DNA of 27,889 nt from assembly GCA_002340255.1 (NCBI GenBank), contig DDLS01000115.1, forward strand, positions 1-27,889, written 5' to 3'. The first letter of the stretch is position 1. Every line of letters starts with the position of its first letter. The position numbers and the translations under genes were made by a program. Origin of the DNA: Cyanobacteria bacterium UBA2566. Lineage in GTDB: Bacteria; Cyanobacteriota; Cyanobacteriia; Cyanobacteriales; Desertifilaceae. Of the stretch, positions 8,631-17,128 are shown piece after piece. The notes beneath the pieces were generated by a model. It was given only the letters and a program-made list of their open reading frames with translations, did not search any database and was not told the origin of the DNA.

Positions 8631-8942
8631 ATGTTATATCCCCAAACCTTGGATAGAAAAAACTGGATGTTGTGTTACTACAAAAACGACAGTCATTCCG
8701 TTCAAATCTTAAAAATCGATAACGCAGAAAATTGGTACTTTGAACGGCTCGTTGATCCAGAAGAACGATTGGTTTTTGAAGCTCCAGAAATGGCCCAACT
8801 CCAAATTCACTATCAATTCACCAGTGACTATCACAGGGTAGAAATTATTCCGTGCGATCAAATTCGAGTCCGATATGGGTTAGAGTCAGAACCGGTTGGG
8901 AAATCTAGCTTAAAAGTGGTTTCAATTAATCGTAGTGCTTAA
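8631..8942 (+). CDS. DUF1830 domain-containing protein
   Basis: This 103-aa protein has the DUF1830 hallmarks: an N-terminal MLCYYKN followed by a segment with QILKI and NWYFERLVDPEERLVFEAP. The family is nearly confined to cyanobacteria and its function is unknown to me. There is no signal peptide or membrane segment, so it is probably cytoplasmic. The start follows a strong AAGGAGG. It is convergent with the FAD monooxygenase gene, with only 15 bases between the two stop codons. Confidence 0.88.
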   Translation: MLYPQTLDRKNWMLCYYKNDSHSVQILKIDNAENWYFERLVDPEERLVFEAPEMAQLQIHYQFTSDYHRVEIIPCDQIRVRYGLESEPVGKSSLKVVSINRSA

Positions 8943-8957
8943 AATAATTGATTGTTT

Positions 8958-10121
8958 TTAGTTAAAAGGCCCGCCTAAAATCACTTTTGCCAGGGCATTA
9001 ATGACATCGCTTGCCGATTCTTGACTCAAAGAATCATACCAGTTTCGAGTCACCGTCATCTCCTTTCCATAAATAGTATCCGTGCGCTTTCTTGCCTTCA
9101 AAACTAATTCTGCTGTCCGAGTTTTGCGGGCGACTTCATAGCGTTTTAAAGCATCCGCAACACTGATATTAGTGGTGACTAAATAGCGACATAAAACTGC
9201 CGCATCCTCCATCGCTTGACAACCCCCTTGACCTAAAGTCGGGGTGGTTGCATGTCCCGCATCTCCAAGTAGAGCAATCCGTCCTTTAACTAAAGTCTTT
9301 AAGGGATTTAGGTCATGAATCTCTAAGCGATTTGTGGCTAAAGGATTCAGGGTTTGAATTAAAGTTTGTACCGGATTTGCCCATCCTCGGAAAATATCTG
9401 CCAATTCCTGTTGGCGATTTTCCGGTGTAACCCCTGTCCCTTTTTCCATGGGACAACCAAAGAAAAAATAAAACCGCTCTCCTCCTATCGGCATCAGGGA
9501 AGCGCGTTTACCTTCTCCTACATAAATTACCCAGCAATCTGGATCGATTTCTTGTGCTTCTGCCTCGACTATACCATTCCAATTTACATATCCTGCATAT
9601 CGAGGCTCACTGCTCTCTCCTGTCACCAGCGGACGAATCATGGAGTGAATCCCATCAGCAGCAATTAACAGATCTCCACGAGTGGTTCTGCCATCTTCAA
9701 AACTGGCAGTTACGCCATTTTCATCTTCAGCAACACTCACACAGTTACAATTGAGCGTTACATTTTCTTCTCCTACAGTTTGCAATAATAACGCTTGTAA
9801 CTCTGTCCGGGAAACGGGATAGGGGCGCTGTCCCACTTGGGCAATTAAGGGATGTAAATCAATGGCATTGAATAGGGTATCCTGGTGGGAGCGATACTCC
9901 ATCCGATTCATCCTTCCACCAATTTTGATCATCTCTTCTGCCAACCCTAATGAATTGAGAACCTTAATCCCATTTGACCATAAGGAAATTCCTGCACCGG
10001 CTGGGCAAAATTCTCGCACCCTATCATAGATTTCAATTTCATATCCGGCTTTTTTGAGGGCAATTCCGGTAGTTAATCCACCGATTCCTCCGCCGATAAT
10101 AATTGCTTTGAGATCGTACAT
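8958..10121 (-). CDS. FAD-dependent monooxygenase, HpxO-like
   Basis: This 387-aa flavoprotein belongs to the class A aromatic hydroxylase fold. It has the N-terminal GGGIGG dinucleotide-binding motif (10-15), the central AADGIHS motif (155-160) and the C-terminal GDAGHATTP FAD motif (286-294). Several stretches match what I remember of the urate hydroxylase HpxO of Klebsiella: YAGYVNWNG, VGEGKR (R206), RFYFFF (Y218) and LVLKARKR. The residue after GDAGHATTP is Thr295, where I recall Asp in HpxO, so urate may not be the substrate. The gene lies 22 bases downstream of squalene-hopene cyclase on the same strand and is probably co-transcribed. Alternatives are another purine or aromatic hydroxylase, or a tailoring enzyme linked to hopanoids. 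The FAD monooxygenase call is firm; the substrate is not. Confidence 0.9.
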   Translation of the reverse strand: MYDLKAIIIGGGIGGLTTGIALKKAGYEIEIYDRVREFCPAGAGISLWSNGIKVLNSLGLAEEMIKIGGRMNRMEYRSHQDTLFNAIDLHPLIAQVGQRPYPVSRTELQALLLQTVGEENVTLNCNCVSVAEDENGVTASFEDGRTTRGDLLIAADGIHSMIRPLVTGESSEPRYAGYVNWNGIVEAEAQEIDPDCWVIYVGEGKRASLMPIGGERFYFFFGCPMEKGTGVTPENRQQELADIFRGWANPVQTLIQTLNPLATNRLEIHDLNPLKTLVKGRIALLGDAGHATTPTLGQGGCQAMEDAAVLCRYLVTTNISVADALKRYEVARKTRTAELVLKARKRTDTIYGKEMTVTRNWYDSLSQESASDVINALAKVILGGPFN

Positions 10122-10143
10122 AATATTAATTCACCATTAATCA

Positions 10144-12141
10144 TTAACCCTGCCCATTACCAGCGCGTAGCGCACGATATCGACTCAGGGCAATTAAGGG
10201 AAAATATTGGGCGTAAAAGTGGTATTTGATATAGAAGTGGCAGGGGAAACCGGTTCCGGTAAATTCGGCTTCTTCCCATTGTCCATTGGGCAGTTGGGAG
10301 GAGAGTAAATAGTTAATTCCCCATTCTAAGGTATCCCAGGGAAAGGTTCCCGTGGCTTCTCCGGCCGCTAATAATCCGATTAATGCCCAAGCTGTTTGGG
10401 AGGGGGTGCTAGTGCCGATGCCTTTTAAGCTGGGGTCATGATAACTGCGGCAGGTTTCACCCCATCCTCCATCGGCATTTTGGCAGGAAATGAGCCAGTT
10501 GGCGGCTTTGGTAATGTGGGTTTTATGGTTATCTGGAGCAATGAGGGCGAGGGCAGAAAGTACGCCACTGGTTCCATAAATGTAGTTTACGCCCCAACGG
10601 CCAAACCAACAGCCTTCGGGTTCTTGTTCTTGTTGGAGATAGGTTAAGGCTTTGCGGGTGCGCTCACTTCGACTTTGCTCAGTGAACTGTGTTGAGAGCT
10701 GCTCAGAATGGGGTTTTAATTCGCCGAGCATTTCTAGGACTCTGGCGGTGACATCGGCGGTGTTGGGATCAATCATGGCTTTGAGGTCTGCGTAGGGGAG
10801 ACTATTTAACCAATCTTGATCGTTATCGATGTCAAAGGCTGCCCATCCACCACCCTGACATTGCATGGTCATAATCCAGTTTACACAACGGGCGATCGCG
10901 CCCCATTTTTTTTCTTCGTCGGGTAGCTCTAACCCGATTAAACTCATGACTGCTGCGGCCGCATCGTCGAGATCGGGGTAAAATTGGTTGTCAAACTCGA
11001 ATGACCAACCGCCGGGTTTACCGACTCTGTTTTTAATAGCCCAATCTCCATAGGCTAACACCTGTTTATCGAGTAACCATTCTCCTCCTTTAACAAGTGC
11101 GGGATGGTTAGGTGCTAATCCCGATTCTACCAGGGCGCGTAATACCCAAATGGTATCCCAAACGGGGGAAACACAGGCTTGGGTGCTATAGATGTCTTCG
11201 GTTTCGATACAAAATCGGTCTACGGCGGCTAATCCCTGTTGCACAAAGGGGTCGCGGAGGCTGTACCCTAGACAGTGGAGGGCGAGCATGGAGTTGAGCA
11301 TGGCGGGAATAATGCCACCCCAGTCTCCACTGGGTTCTTGGCGCTCTAATACCCAGCGCTCGGCGGCTTGGAGTCCTTCCTGACGAAAGGGCACCCAATC
11401 TAATTCTTCTGCGAGTTTACATCCTTGGTCAAACCAGACAAAGATATCGGTCCAATCTTGGTTTTGGGGGAGTTCATAGCGGACGTTGTGGATACCTTCG
11501 CTGTAGAGTTCATTCAGGTTAAAGTCGGGGGTAATGCGATAGACGGGGCGGCGATCGCATACAATAATTAGAGGAACGGTGCTACTTCTAGCCCAACTGG
11601 ACAGTTCATAGATATTGAACCAAAATTCATTGGGCAAGAGCATCACCCAGGGGGGAATAGATGGCACGCCGCGCCAGTCATAACATCCCAATAGGGCCAG
11701 ATGAATCTTAGTAAAAATGCGGCTTTTGCTGATGCCTCCCTTTTGCAGAATTAGGGTTTTGGCTTTTTGCAATGCGGGGTCAGATGCAGGTACACCAAGC
11801 AGTCTGAGCGCCATGTATGCTTCGACGGAGGTACTTAGGTCGCCCCCATCTCCATAATATAGTTCCCAGCCGCCATGGTCTCGTTGTTGCGATCGCAGAT
11901 AAGCTTCAGTTTTATGCAGCGGCCGGGTTTTGTCTGTTCCCCAAATTTTATGCAACATGACCATCTCTGCGGTGATGGTAATATTCGATTCGAGTTCCGC
12001 CCACCAGTACCCTTGGGGATATTGTTGAGAAAGGAGATAGGTTTGACTGTTTCTAATTGCCTCTTCGAGGGTAACAGAAGGCTTGGAATTGATAGCTGTT
12101 TGGCTTGACATGGGCATTGAGTATGGCGATCGCAGAGTCAT
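10144..12141 (-). CDS. shc: Squalene-hopene cyclase
   Basis: This 665-aa enzyme cyclises squalene to hopene/hopanol, the committed step of hopanoid lipid synthesis, and is a monotopic membrane enzyme in known relatives. The catalytic DXDD motif is present as D390-L-D392-D393. Repeated QW motifs are spread along the protein, for example GGWELYYGDGGD, GDWGG, GGWSFEFDNQFYP, GGWAAFDIDNDQDW, GCWFGRWGVNYIYGT, GGWGE and GQWEE. The C terminus has the usual GTGFPCHFYIKYHFY segment. The residue after DXDD is Ala394 rather than the usual Thr. The start ATG at 12141 sits in a HIP1-containing sequence with no good ribosome site; Met9 or Met11 are possible alternatives. It is followed by the HpxO-like gene. 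Confidence 0.95.
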   Translation of the reverse strand: MTLRSPYSMPMSSQTAINSKPSVTLEEAIRNSQTYLLSQQYPQGYWWAELESNITITAEMVMLHKIWGTDKTRPLHKTEAYLRSQQRDHGGWELYYGDGGDLSTSVEAYMALRLLGVPASDPALQKAKTLILQKGGISKSRIFTKIHLALLGCYDWRGVPSIPPWVMLLPNEFWFNIYELSSWARSSTVPLIIVCDRRPVYRITPDFNLNELYSEGIHNVRYELPQNQDWTDIFVWFDQGCKLAEELDWVPFRQEGLQAAERWVLERQEPSGDWGGIIPAMLNSMLALHCLGYSLRDPFVQQGLAAVDRFCIETEDIYSTQACVSPVWDTIWVLRALVESGLAPNHPALVKGGEWLLDKQVLAYGDWAIKNRVGKPGGWSFEFDNQFYPDLDDAAAAVMSLIGLELPDEEKKWGAIARCVNWIMTMQCQGGGWAAFDIDNDQDWLNSLPYADLKAMIDPNTADVTARVLEMLGELKPHSEQLSTQFTEQSRSERTRKALTYLQQEQEPEGCWFGRWGVNYIYGTSGVLSALALIAPDNHKTHITKAANWLISCQNADGGWGETCRSYHDPSLKGIGTSTPSQTAWALIGLLAAGEATGTFPWDTLEWGINYLLSSQLPNGQWEEAEFTGTGFPCHFYIKYHFYAQYFPLIALSRYRALRAGNGQG

Positions 12142-12289
12142 TCTACCGCAACTGCTGCTGATTCACAAAACTAAAATCGAAGTCATAAATTGTTACACGA
12201 TACTGGTTTTGGGTATGCTAAACTAAAGCACATCCGTGCGATCGGTAGTTTGATTTTCTGTTCTCTTCATAAAAATCATTTTAACTATC

Positions 12290-12439
12290 ATGACTCATTC
12301 AGCACCCAACCCCCAGGCACAAACTTCTCCAACGATTCAAGAGCATAATCTTGATGAAACCCAAGCTGTTTCATCCCCCGAAACGAGAGGAGAAAATAAT
12401 ACTGAGAATGAATCTCCAAAAAGGGATAACGAATACTAA
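12290..12439 (+). CDS. Hypothetical 49-aa polar ORF
   Basis: The frame starts ATG 12290 and ends TAA 12437-12439. The protein is rich in Asn, Gln, Ser, Pro, Glu and Thr, has no hydrophobic core, and resembles a disordered N terminus. It has no visible ribosome site. It lies immediately upstream of, and in a different frame from, a pentapeptide-repeat C-terminal remnant, so it may be the N terminus of the same broken gene. Low confidence as an independent gene. Confidence 0.3.
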   Translation: MTHSAPNPQAQTSPTIQEHNLDETQAVSSPETRGENNTENESPKRDNEY

Positions 12440-12581
12440 GCTTATAGGTACTGACTTGACAGAGGTTAAGTATGACCAAACTATGGAGGTAAACGGTGCA
12501 AAGTTTATTAATAATCCAGGAATATCTGAGGAATTAGAAAGCTTTCTAATCGAAAAAGGAGCCAGGAAAGGTTATATTTAG
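12351..12581 (+). pseudogene. C-terminal remnant of a pentapeptide-repeat protein
   Basis: The informative part is about 12441-12578. It reads LIGTDLTEVKYDQTMEVNGA, then KFINNPGISEELESFLIEKGA. The NNPGISEELxxxLIxxGA ending is one I know from cyanobacterial pentapeptide-repeat proteins, and the preceding TDLTEVKYDQ resembles the last repeat coils. The many A(D/N)LxX repeats expected upstream are missing; the frame upstream of 12420 (MKPKLFHPPKREEK) looks like noise. I infer a gene that lost its repeat body by deletion. No start or ribosome site is convincing. Confidence 0.45.
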
Positions 12582-12611
12582 GCTAGAATTGGCTACCCAT
12601 TTTGATTTTTA

Positions 12612-13337
12612 ATGGATATGACTTCTCCAACCAGTAAACACGGTCTTATTAGTCGGGTACTTTCTCCTGCCTTACAACTGTGGCTCAAATCCCAAGCTGA
12701 AGATATCCAAGATTTGCATCTGAGTATTGATGCCGGCGATCGCCAAATTCTATCAGGTCTCATTCCCCACGTTGCCGTCCAAGCCAGTCAAGCCACCTAC
12801 CAAGGACTCCATCTCAGTCAAATCGATCTCGAAGCTCAAACCATTCACACCAACTTACCCCAAGTTCTGCGGCGCAAACCCCTACGTTTGCTCGAACCCA
12901 TCCTCGTCACGGGACAACTGCAAATTACGGCCCAAGAACTGCGGAACTCTCTGATTCCTGACGGTTTGCTCTCCCAAGGACTCACTGAATTGTTGCGAGA
13001 ACTCCTCAAGGCGAGTGGAGCAGATGGAGAGCGCCTTCTAGCCACGTCTGTACCCCAGTGGCACAGCATCATCCTCGGCTGTAGCCAACTGACTCTCAGT
13101 GCTACCTGGCCCCAACCCGACGATCTTCAAGCTAGTCTGAATATAGATAGCTCTCTAGAACTGGTTGAAGGCCATCTACTGCGCTTTCATCCCCTAACCA
13201 TTCAAGCTCCAGATGGACTATTTCCTAATCCATTAAATAGTCTAGAAATAGAGTTAGGGACTGAGGTTGCCCTTCAACAGCTCTACCTCAGTCCCGAAAA
13301 AGTTTTCTGTATGGGTCAAATTACCGTTCTTCCCTAA
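12612..13337 (+). CDS. DUF2993 (LmeA-like) lipid-binding-type protein
   Basis: This 241-aa protein matches the cyanobacterial DUF2993/LmeA-like family. It shows the pattern HLSIDAGDRQILSGLIP, then YQGLHLSQIDLEA, and PLRLLEPILVTGQLQITAQE. The actinobacterial member LmeA is a periplasmic phospholipid-binding protein; the cyanobacterial role is not established. I see no clear signal peptide. The start is ATG 12612; ATG 12618 (Met3) is equally possible, and neither has a strong ribosome site. It is convergent with cdsA, and the two stop codons overlap. Confidence 0.85.
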   Translation: MDMTSPTSKHGLISRVLSPALQLWLKSQAEDIQDLHLSIDAGDRQILSGLIPHVAVQASQATYQGLHLSQIDLEAQTIHTNLPQVLRRKPLRLLEPILVTGQLQITAQELRNSLIPDGLLSQGLTELLRELLKASGADGERLLATSVPQWHSIILGCSQLTLSATWPQPDDLQASLNIDSSLELVEGHLLRFHPLTIQAPDGLFPNPLNSLEIELGTEVALQQLYLSPEKVFCMGQITVLP

Positions 13338-14248
13338 CTCCCTGGGGACAACAGGGGCAAAAGCAAAGTAACAAAATAATACACTAAAGGCGCAGTAAAT
13401 ACATAACTATCGGCCCGATCCAGAATGCCACCATGACCAGGAAGTAGCTCGCCAGAATTCTTAATTCCCGCATCCCGTTTCATCATCGACTCAGTTAAAT
13501 CACCAAGCAAGCTGGCAATACCAATCATTAAACCCAAGGTTAACCCAGTGAATTCCCAGTAGGGCCAATGGAGGAAATATGCCCCACCCATAGCCACAAT
13601 GATACTACCAATCACCCCACAAACAGCTCCTTCAACAGTCTTTTTAGGGCTAATTTGCGAGAGTCGAGTGCGCCCCCATAACTTCCCAAACGCATAAGCG
13701 CCAATATCGGCAGCCCAGATACAGACGAACGACAATAGGGTTAACTTAAAGCCCATGGGCACCTCCTGCCAAGCAGGCCAATGATTGGGAAGGGCTAAAC
13801 TCCATTGCAAACTAGAGGTTTCGCCCATGGAGCGCAACCTGACCCAATAACTGGGCAAATAGCCACAATAGAATAAGCCTAAAATAGAAGAGGCAATATC
13901 GGCGATCGTCGCTAACTTCGGTTGAAAGAGTAAATAAAAACAAATCAACGTACCGGCAACCGGTACAACTGCATCGGCTAAAGAAGACGAAATCGTACAG
14001 ATGACCAACAAAATCTGGGTAATGACCACAGTAGTCTTGGCGGCTGGGAGAATGCCCTTCGCCCGCACCATTTGAAAATATTCCCATTGACCGAGATAAA
14101 CGATAATCCCAAATCCCAGAGTAAAATACCAGCCCCCCAAGAATGTGACCGATAGGGCAATGGGAATGGCCACTAAACCCGTGATTACACGAGTCCAAGG
14201 GAATGTAGAATTGGGGTGTTGAGGAGATAATGAAGAGTTTCCGGACAT
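13334..14248 (-). CDS. cdsA: Phosphatidate cytidylyltransferase (CDP-diglyceride synthase)
   Basis: This integral membrane enzyme makes CDP-diacylglycerol from phosphatidic acid and CTP, the branch point to phosphatidylglycerol. It is 304 aa with about eight hydrophobic segments between 20 and 300. The SPKKTVEG motif (200-207) and the CDP-diglyceride synthase signature, S254-x2-KRDxxxKxxxxxxPGHGGxxDRxD to D280, are intact. The longer frame opens at TTG 14254; I prefer ATG 14248 (MSGNSS). The minus-strand TAG overlaps the TAA of the convergent DUF2993 gene by two bases. Confidence 0.95.
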   Translation of the reverse strand: MSGNSSLSPQHPNSTFPWTRVITGLVAIPIALSVTFLGGWYFTLGFGIIVYLGQWEYFQMVRAKGILPAAKTTVVITQILLVICTISSSLADAVVPVAGTLICFYLLFQPKLATIADIASSILGLFYCGYLPSYWVRLRSMGETSSLQWSLALPNHWPAWQEVPMGFKLTLLSFVCIWAADIGAYAFGKLWGRTRLSQISPKKTVEGAVCGVIGSIIVAMGGAYFLHWPYWEFTGLTLGLMIGIASLLGDLTESMMKRDAGIKNSGELLPGHGGILDRADSYVFTAPLVYYFVTLLLPLLSPGS

Positions 14249-14774
14249 TAGCAAGGTTAAGAAGATTTAAGAAATCCTTTAGGACATTATAATCTATACG
14301 CCAGGATCGGGGATAGTGGAGATAGGGCGAATAATGAGGAAACCCAGAAATTGGAAAAGATTGAGTACCATAATCTAGAGAATCGACACATTAGTGGCTG
14401 GAACAAATTCTCCGATCCAGGAAGAGTCTTCCTTAAATATCTACCTCCACCCTCCCTACTATTGAGCCTCCTTGTCACCCCTTAAGTGTTCAAAGACAAT
14501 GGTTAAGGGATTCGTTCGGAGATTCAACAGAACATTTTTGATCCATTCTTTACCACAAAGATTGGTCAAGAGACGAGATTGCGATTATTCGGTTAATGAC
14601 AGCGCTTTGTGATGTTGTGAAGTACAATATCAAACTCTTAAAGCCATGTACCACAACCCTATTATCTATGGACTACCGTGAAGGGCTATATCGTACTATT
14701 CAGAAACATCAAGGAATATACACGTGAGTTCCGAACTTAGAAGAGAGAGTATAATCACTCTCTTTAGATCTTTT
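14249..14774. other. Intergenic region with decayed coding sequence
   Basis: About 526 bases between the starts/stops of two minus-strand genes. Apart from the kinase remnant at 14486-14596 I find no gene. A small frame on the plus strand at about 14620-14709 (it contains SMDYREGLYRTIQKHQGIYT) and a minus-strand frame at 14287-14478 show no family features. The stretch looks like a gene graveyard. Confidence 0.5.
14486..14596 (+). pseudogene. Histidine kinase C-terminal (HATPase) remnant
   Basis: Reading GTG at 14486 onward gives VFKDNG, a stop (TAA 14504-14506), then GIRSEIQQNIFDPFFTTKIG and QETRLRLFG, then TAA at 14594. This matches the conserved kinase block DNGPGI...IFDPFFTTKPxGxGTGLGLS. 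The Pro of DNGPGI has become a stop, one residue is lost after TTK, and the GTGLGL glycines are mutated. No other part of a kinase is recognisable upstream. It lies on the opposite strand to the intact CHASE kinase next door, which has the same block. Confidence 0.7.
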
Positions 14775-16751
14775 TTAAGAAGGTAAGAAAATCTGGGATA
14801 GGGGTAACTTTATGATGAATTCTGTCCCTTTTCCCACTATAGATGAAAACATCAAATGTCCTGCATGTTTCTCAGTAATAATTTTATAACTAATTGATAA
14901 TCCCAGTCCTGTTCCTTTGCCAATGGGCTTGGTCGTAAAAAATGGATCGAATAGTCGGGAATGTAATTCAGCAGGAATACCGGGGCCATTATCTATGATT
15001 TTGATGGCAATCCAGTCCCGATCTTCTTGAGACGTTTCAATGACAATGGTAGGTGATTGCTCTTCTTTCTTCTGTGCAGTAAAGTGTTCCTCTAAAGCAT
15101 CGATTCCATTACTCAAAATATTCATAAAAACTTGATTAAGCTGACCGGCATAACATTGAATTGGAGGAATAGAACCATATTGTTTGACAATTTTGATCTC
15201 TGGTCGTTGACCTTGAGCTTTGATACGACTATTCAAAATCATTAATGTACTATCTATACCGAGATGAATGTCTACGGCTTTGACTTCTGATTCGTCTAAC
15301 CGAGAAAAATTCCGTAATGATAAAATTATTTGTTTCAACCGTTGTGTCCCTATCTGCATAGAATCTAACAAGCTGGGTAAATCTTCAGCAAGAAAATCCA
15401 AATCGATATCTTCTATCATAGCTTGGATATTTTCACTGGGTTCAGAATGTTCTTTTTGATATTCACACACCAAATTAAAAATATCTTCAAAATATGTTTT
15501 TGCATATTGTACATTCCCATAAATAAAATTAACTGGATTATTGATTTCATGGGCAACTCCTGCCACTAATCGTCCTAAACTGGACATTTTTTCGGTTTGT
15601 ACTAATTGCAGTTGAGCCTGTTGTAATTCTTGTAATAACTCTTCTAACTCCTTATTTTTAGTGTCAACATTTAATTGAGTCCATGTGGCAATTGATAAGT
15701 ACATCACTAACGAACCAGTTCCCAATAAACCTAAGGCCAGTACACTTGCAGCTCGCCAATTCAACAGGGAATGAGGGGAAGCGGGCAAGACGAGCAGGGA
15801 AAGTTCCTGTCGATCCATATTCATTGAACGAATACAGAATTGCCATTGAGATTGATAGGGACAGGGGTTAGACTCTCGCCATGTCCCCAATCCAGACTCT
15901 AGTTTGCTTAACTGTGCTACATCTGGAGATTGGGTGAGGGTTTCGTTGTCAGATTTATAGGCCATTAAAAATCCTTCACTGGCACTGACCCTCGTTTTAT
16001 TTAAAGCTGAATCTAACTGATCTTCGGGTAGGCCATAGATATAAAAATCGATGTTGTTTAGATTGAGGTTGTAAAGTGCTGCTTCTAGCCAAGTTTGCAA
16101 TTCGTATAAGCCAAATACCGCTCCTTGAAATACCTCATTCTCATCGAAGACTGGATAGTAAATGAGAAAGCCTGGCTGGCCATTTTCTAGGGTGACTAAT
16201 GGAGTGGTCACGCTCAGTTCCAAATATTCTGCCCGATCTAAGGCCTGCAACCGTTTGAGATCGGCTGCTGCGTCGGAGCCAAGATAGTCTTGCAGTTCAT
16301 CTAAAGGCTCGATATATGTGGTTGGAAAGTGAATGGTACGATCGCCGGCTGCAACCCGATCGCCGCGATCGCTTAATTCGACGATCTCGTAGAATTGCTG
16401 CTCATAGCTCTGCCGTTGTTGAGCTTCCACTCTTTTTGCCCAGCCTAGCCCCAACAAACCATCATAGTAGGGCAACAAGGTTTGAGAAAAATTTTGAAAT
16501 TCTTTCTGATTTACTTCTGAACTAGCATTAAAAAAAGCACCCATAGAGCGAGTTAATTGGGTATAGCTATCTAACTTGCTTTGTAGCTCAGTGACTAAAA
16601 TGGTCGATTGTTGCTCAAACTTCTCTAAACCTTTAGTCACTTCCCATCGGTACACCAGTATGCTGGCTGTAATTGAAATAGCAATCCCAATAAAACCGAC
16701 AATACCGGTTGCTTTGTAATGTTTGAAGAAGTACAACAAAGTTTTTAGCAC
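14775..16751 (-). CDS. CHASE-domain membrane sensor histidine kinase
   Basis: This 658-aa kinase has a first membrane helix at about 14-34, an extracytoplasmic CHASE-type domain at about 45-300, a second helix at about 335-357, a coiled coil (364-388), HisKA with H401 in GVAHEINNPVNFIYGN, and HATPase_c (about 490-652) with IDNGPGIP, LFDPFFTTKPIG and GTGLGLSIS. The HEINNP form places it with the cyanobacterial HPK4-like kinases. CHASE domains bind small ligands in other organisms; the ligand here is unknown. The start codon is GTG at 16751 with no visible ribosome site. No cognate regulator is adjacent, so its partner is elsewhere or unclear. Confidence 0.9.
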   Translation of the reverse strand: MLKTLLYFFKHYKATGIVGFIGIAISITASILVYRWEVTKGLEKFEQQSTILVTELQSKLDSYTQLTRSMGAFFNASSEVNQKEFQNFSQTLLPYYDGLLGLGWAKRVEAQQRQSYEQQFYEIVELSDRGDRVAAGDRTIHFPTTYIEPLDELQDYLGSDAAADLKRLQALDRAEYLELSVTTPLVTLENGQPGFLIYYPVFDENEVFQGAVFGLYELQTWLEAALYNLNLNNIDFYIYGLPEDQLDSALNKTRVSASEGFLMAYKSDNETLTQSPDVAQLSKLESGLGTWRESNPCPYQSQWQFCIRSMNMDRQELSLLVLPASPHSLLNWRAASVLALGLLGTGSLVMYLSIATWTQLNVDTKNKELEELLQELQQAQLQLVQTEKMSSLGRLVAGVAHEINNPVNFIYGNVQYAKTYFEDIFNLVCEYQKEHSEPSENIQAMIEDIDLDFLAEDLPSLLDSMQIGTQRLKQIILSLRNFSRLDESEVKAVDIHLGIDSTLMILNSRIKAQGQRPEIKIVKQYGSIPPIQCYAGQLNQVFMNILSNGIDALEEHFTAQKKEEQSPTIVIETSQEDRDWIAIKIIDNGPGIPAELHSRLFDPFFTTKPIGKGTGLGLSISYKIITEKHAGHLMFSSIVGKGTEFIIKLPLSQIFLPS

Positions 16752-17128
16752 TATTAAAAAATAATCTCAATAAAAGCGGTAATTTTCTCATTATAGTTCC
16801 CTAGTTGAGTTTTGTCCCTCAGAAAGTTAAGAAAAATGGAAGGAGCTTTTCACCTTTCCTTGAGTAGTCCATAAATAGTGTGATTTAATTACTTTCTGTC
16901 CATATTTGGGACTTGACAAAATGTACATTATATATGACTTTCACCCTTGAGTAATGAGTAAGATGAACTTTTAGACTTGATTTATCGTCTTTTGGAAATA
17001 TAGAGACAATACCTGAATTCTGTCTTCCTGAAGTCCAAGGGAATGGGATGAATAGTGAATTAGGTCTTCAGACCATAGCTGAGTTTCTATAGAACTCCCC
17101 GCTCAATGGGGTGAAGGAGAAGGTTATC
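16752..17128. other. Intergenic region between divergent genes
   Basis: About 377 bases separate the start of the CHASE kinase (minus) from the small secreted-peptide gene (plus), so promoters for both should lie here. A TTGACA at 16913-16918 is present, but the only TATA-like hexamers follow at 10-13 bases, too close for a normal sigma-70 promoter. I see no repeat or RNA gene. Confidence 0.45.

Noticed and set aside
11186..11398. Arg-rich minus-strand frame inside shc
   Set aside because: It is an out-of-frame shadow of the cyclase, whose QW motifs are continuous in the main frame.
12288..12479. Minus-strand 63-aa frame between shc and the DUF2993 gene
   Set aside because: No ribosome site or family pattern; it overlaps the pentapeptide remnant on the other strand, which is better supported.
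14287..14478. Minus-strand 63-aa frame upstream of cdsA
   Set aside because: Composition looks random and there is no start signal; it lies in decayed sequence.
16913..16934. TTGACA followed by a TATATA-like hexamer as a promoter
   Set aside because: The spacing is only about 10-13 bases, too short for a sigma-70 promoter; a start site cannot be argued.
17111..17128. GTG start of the small secreted peptide (6 extra residues)
   Set aside because: These bases contain the AAGGAGAAGG ribosome site for ATG 17129.
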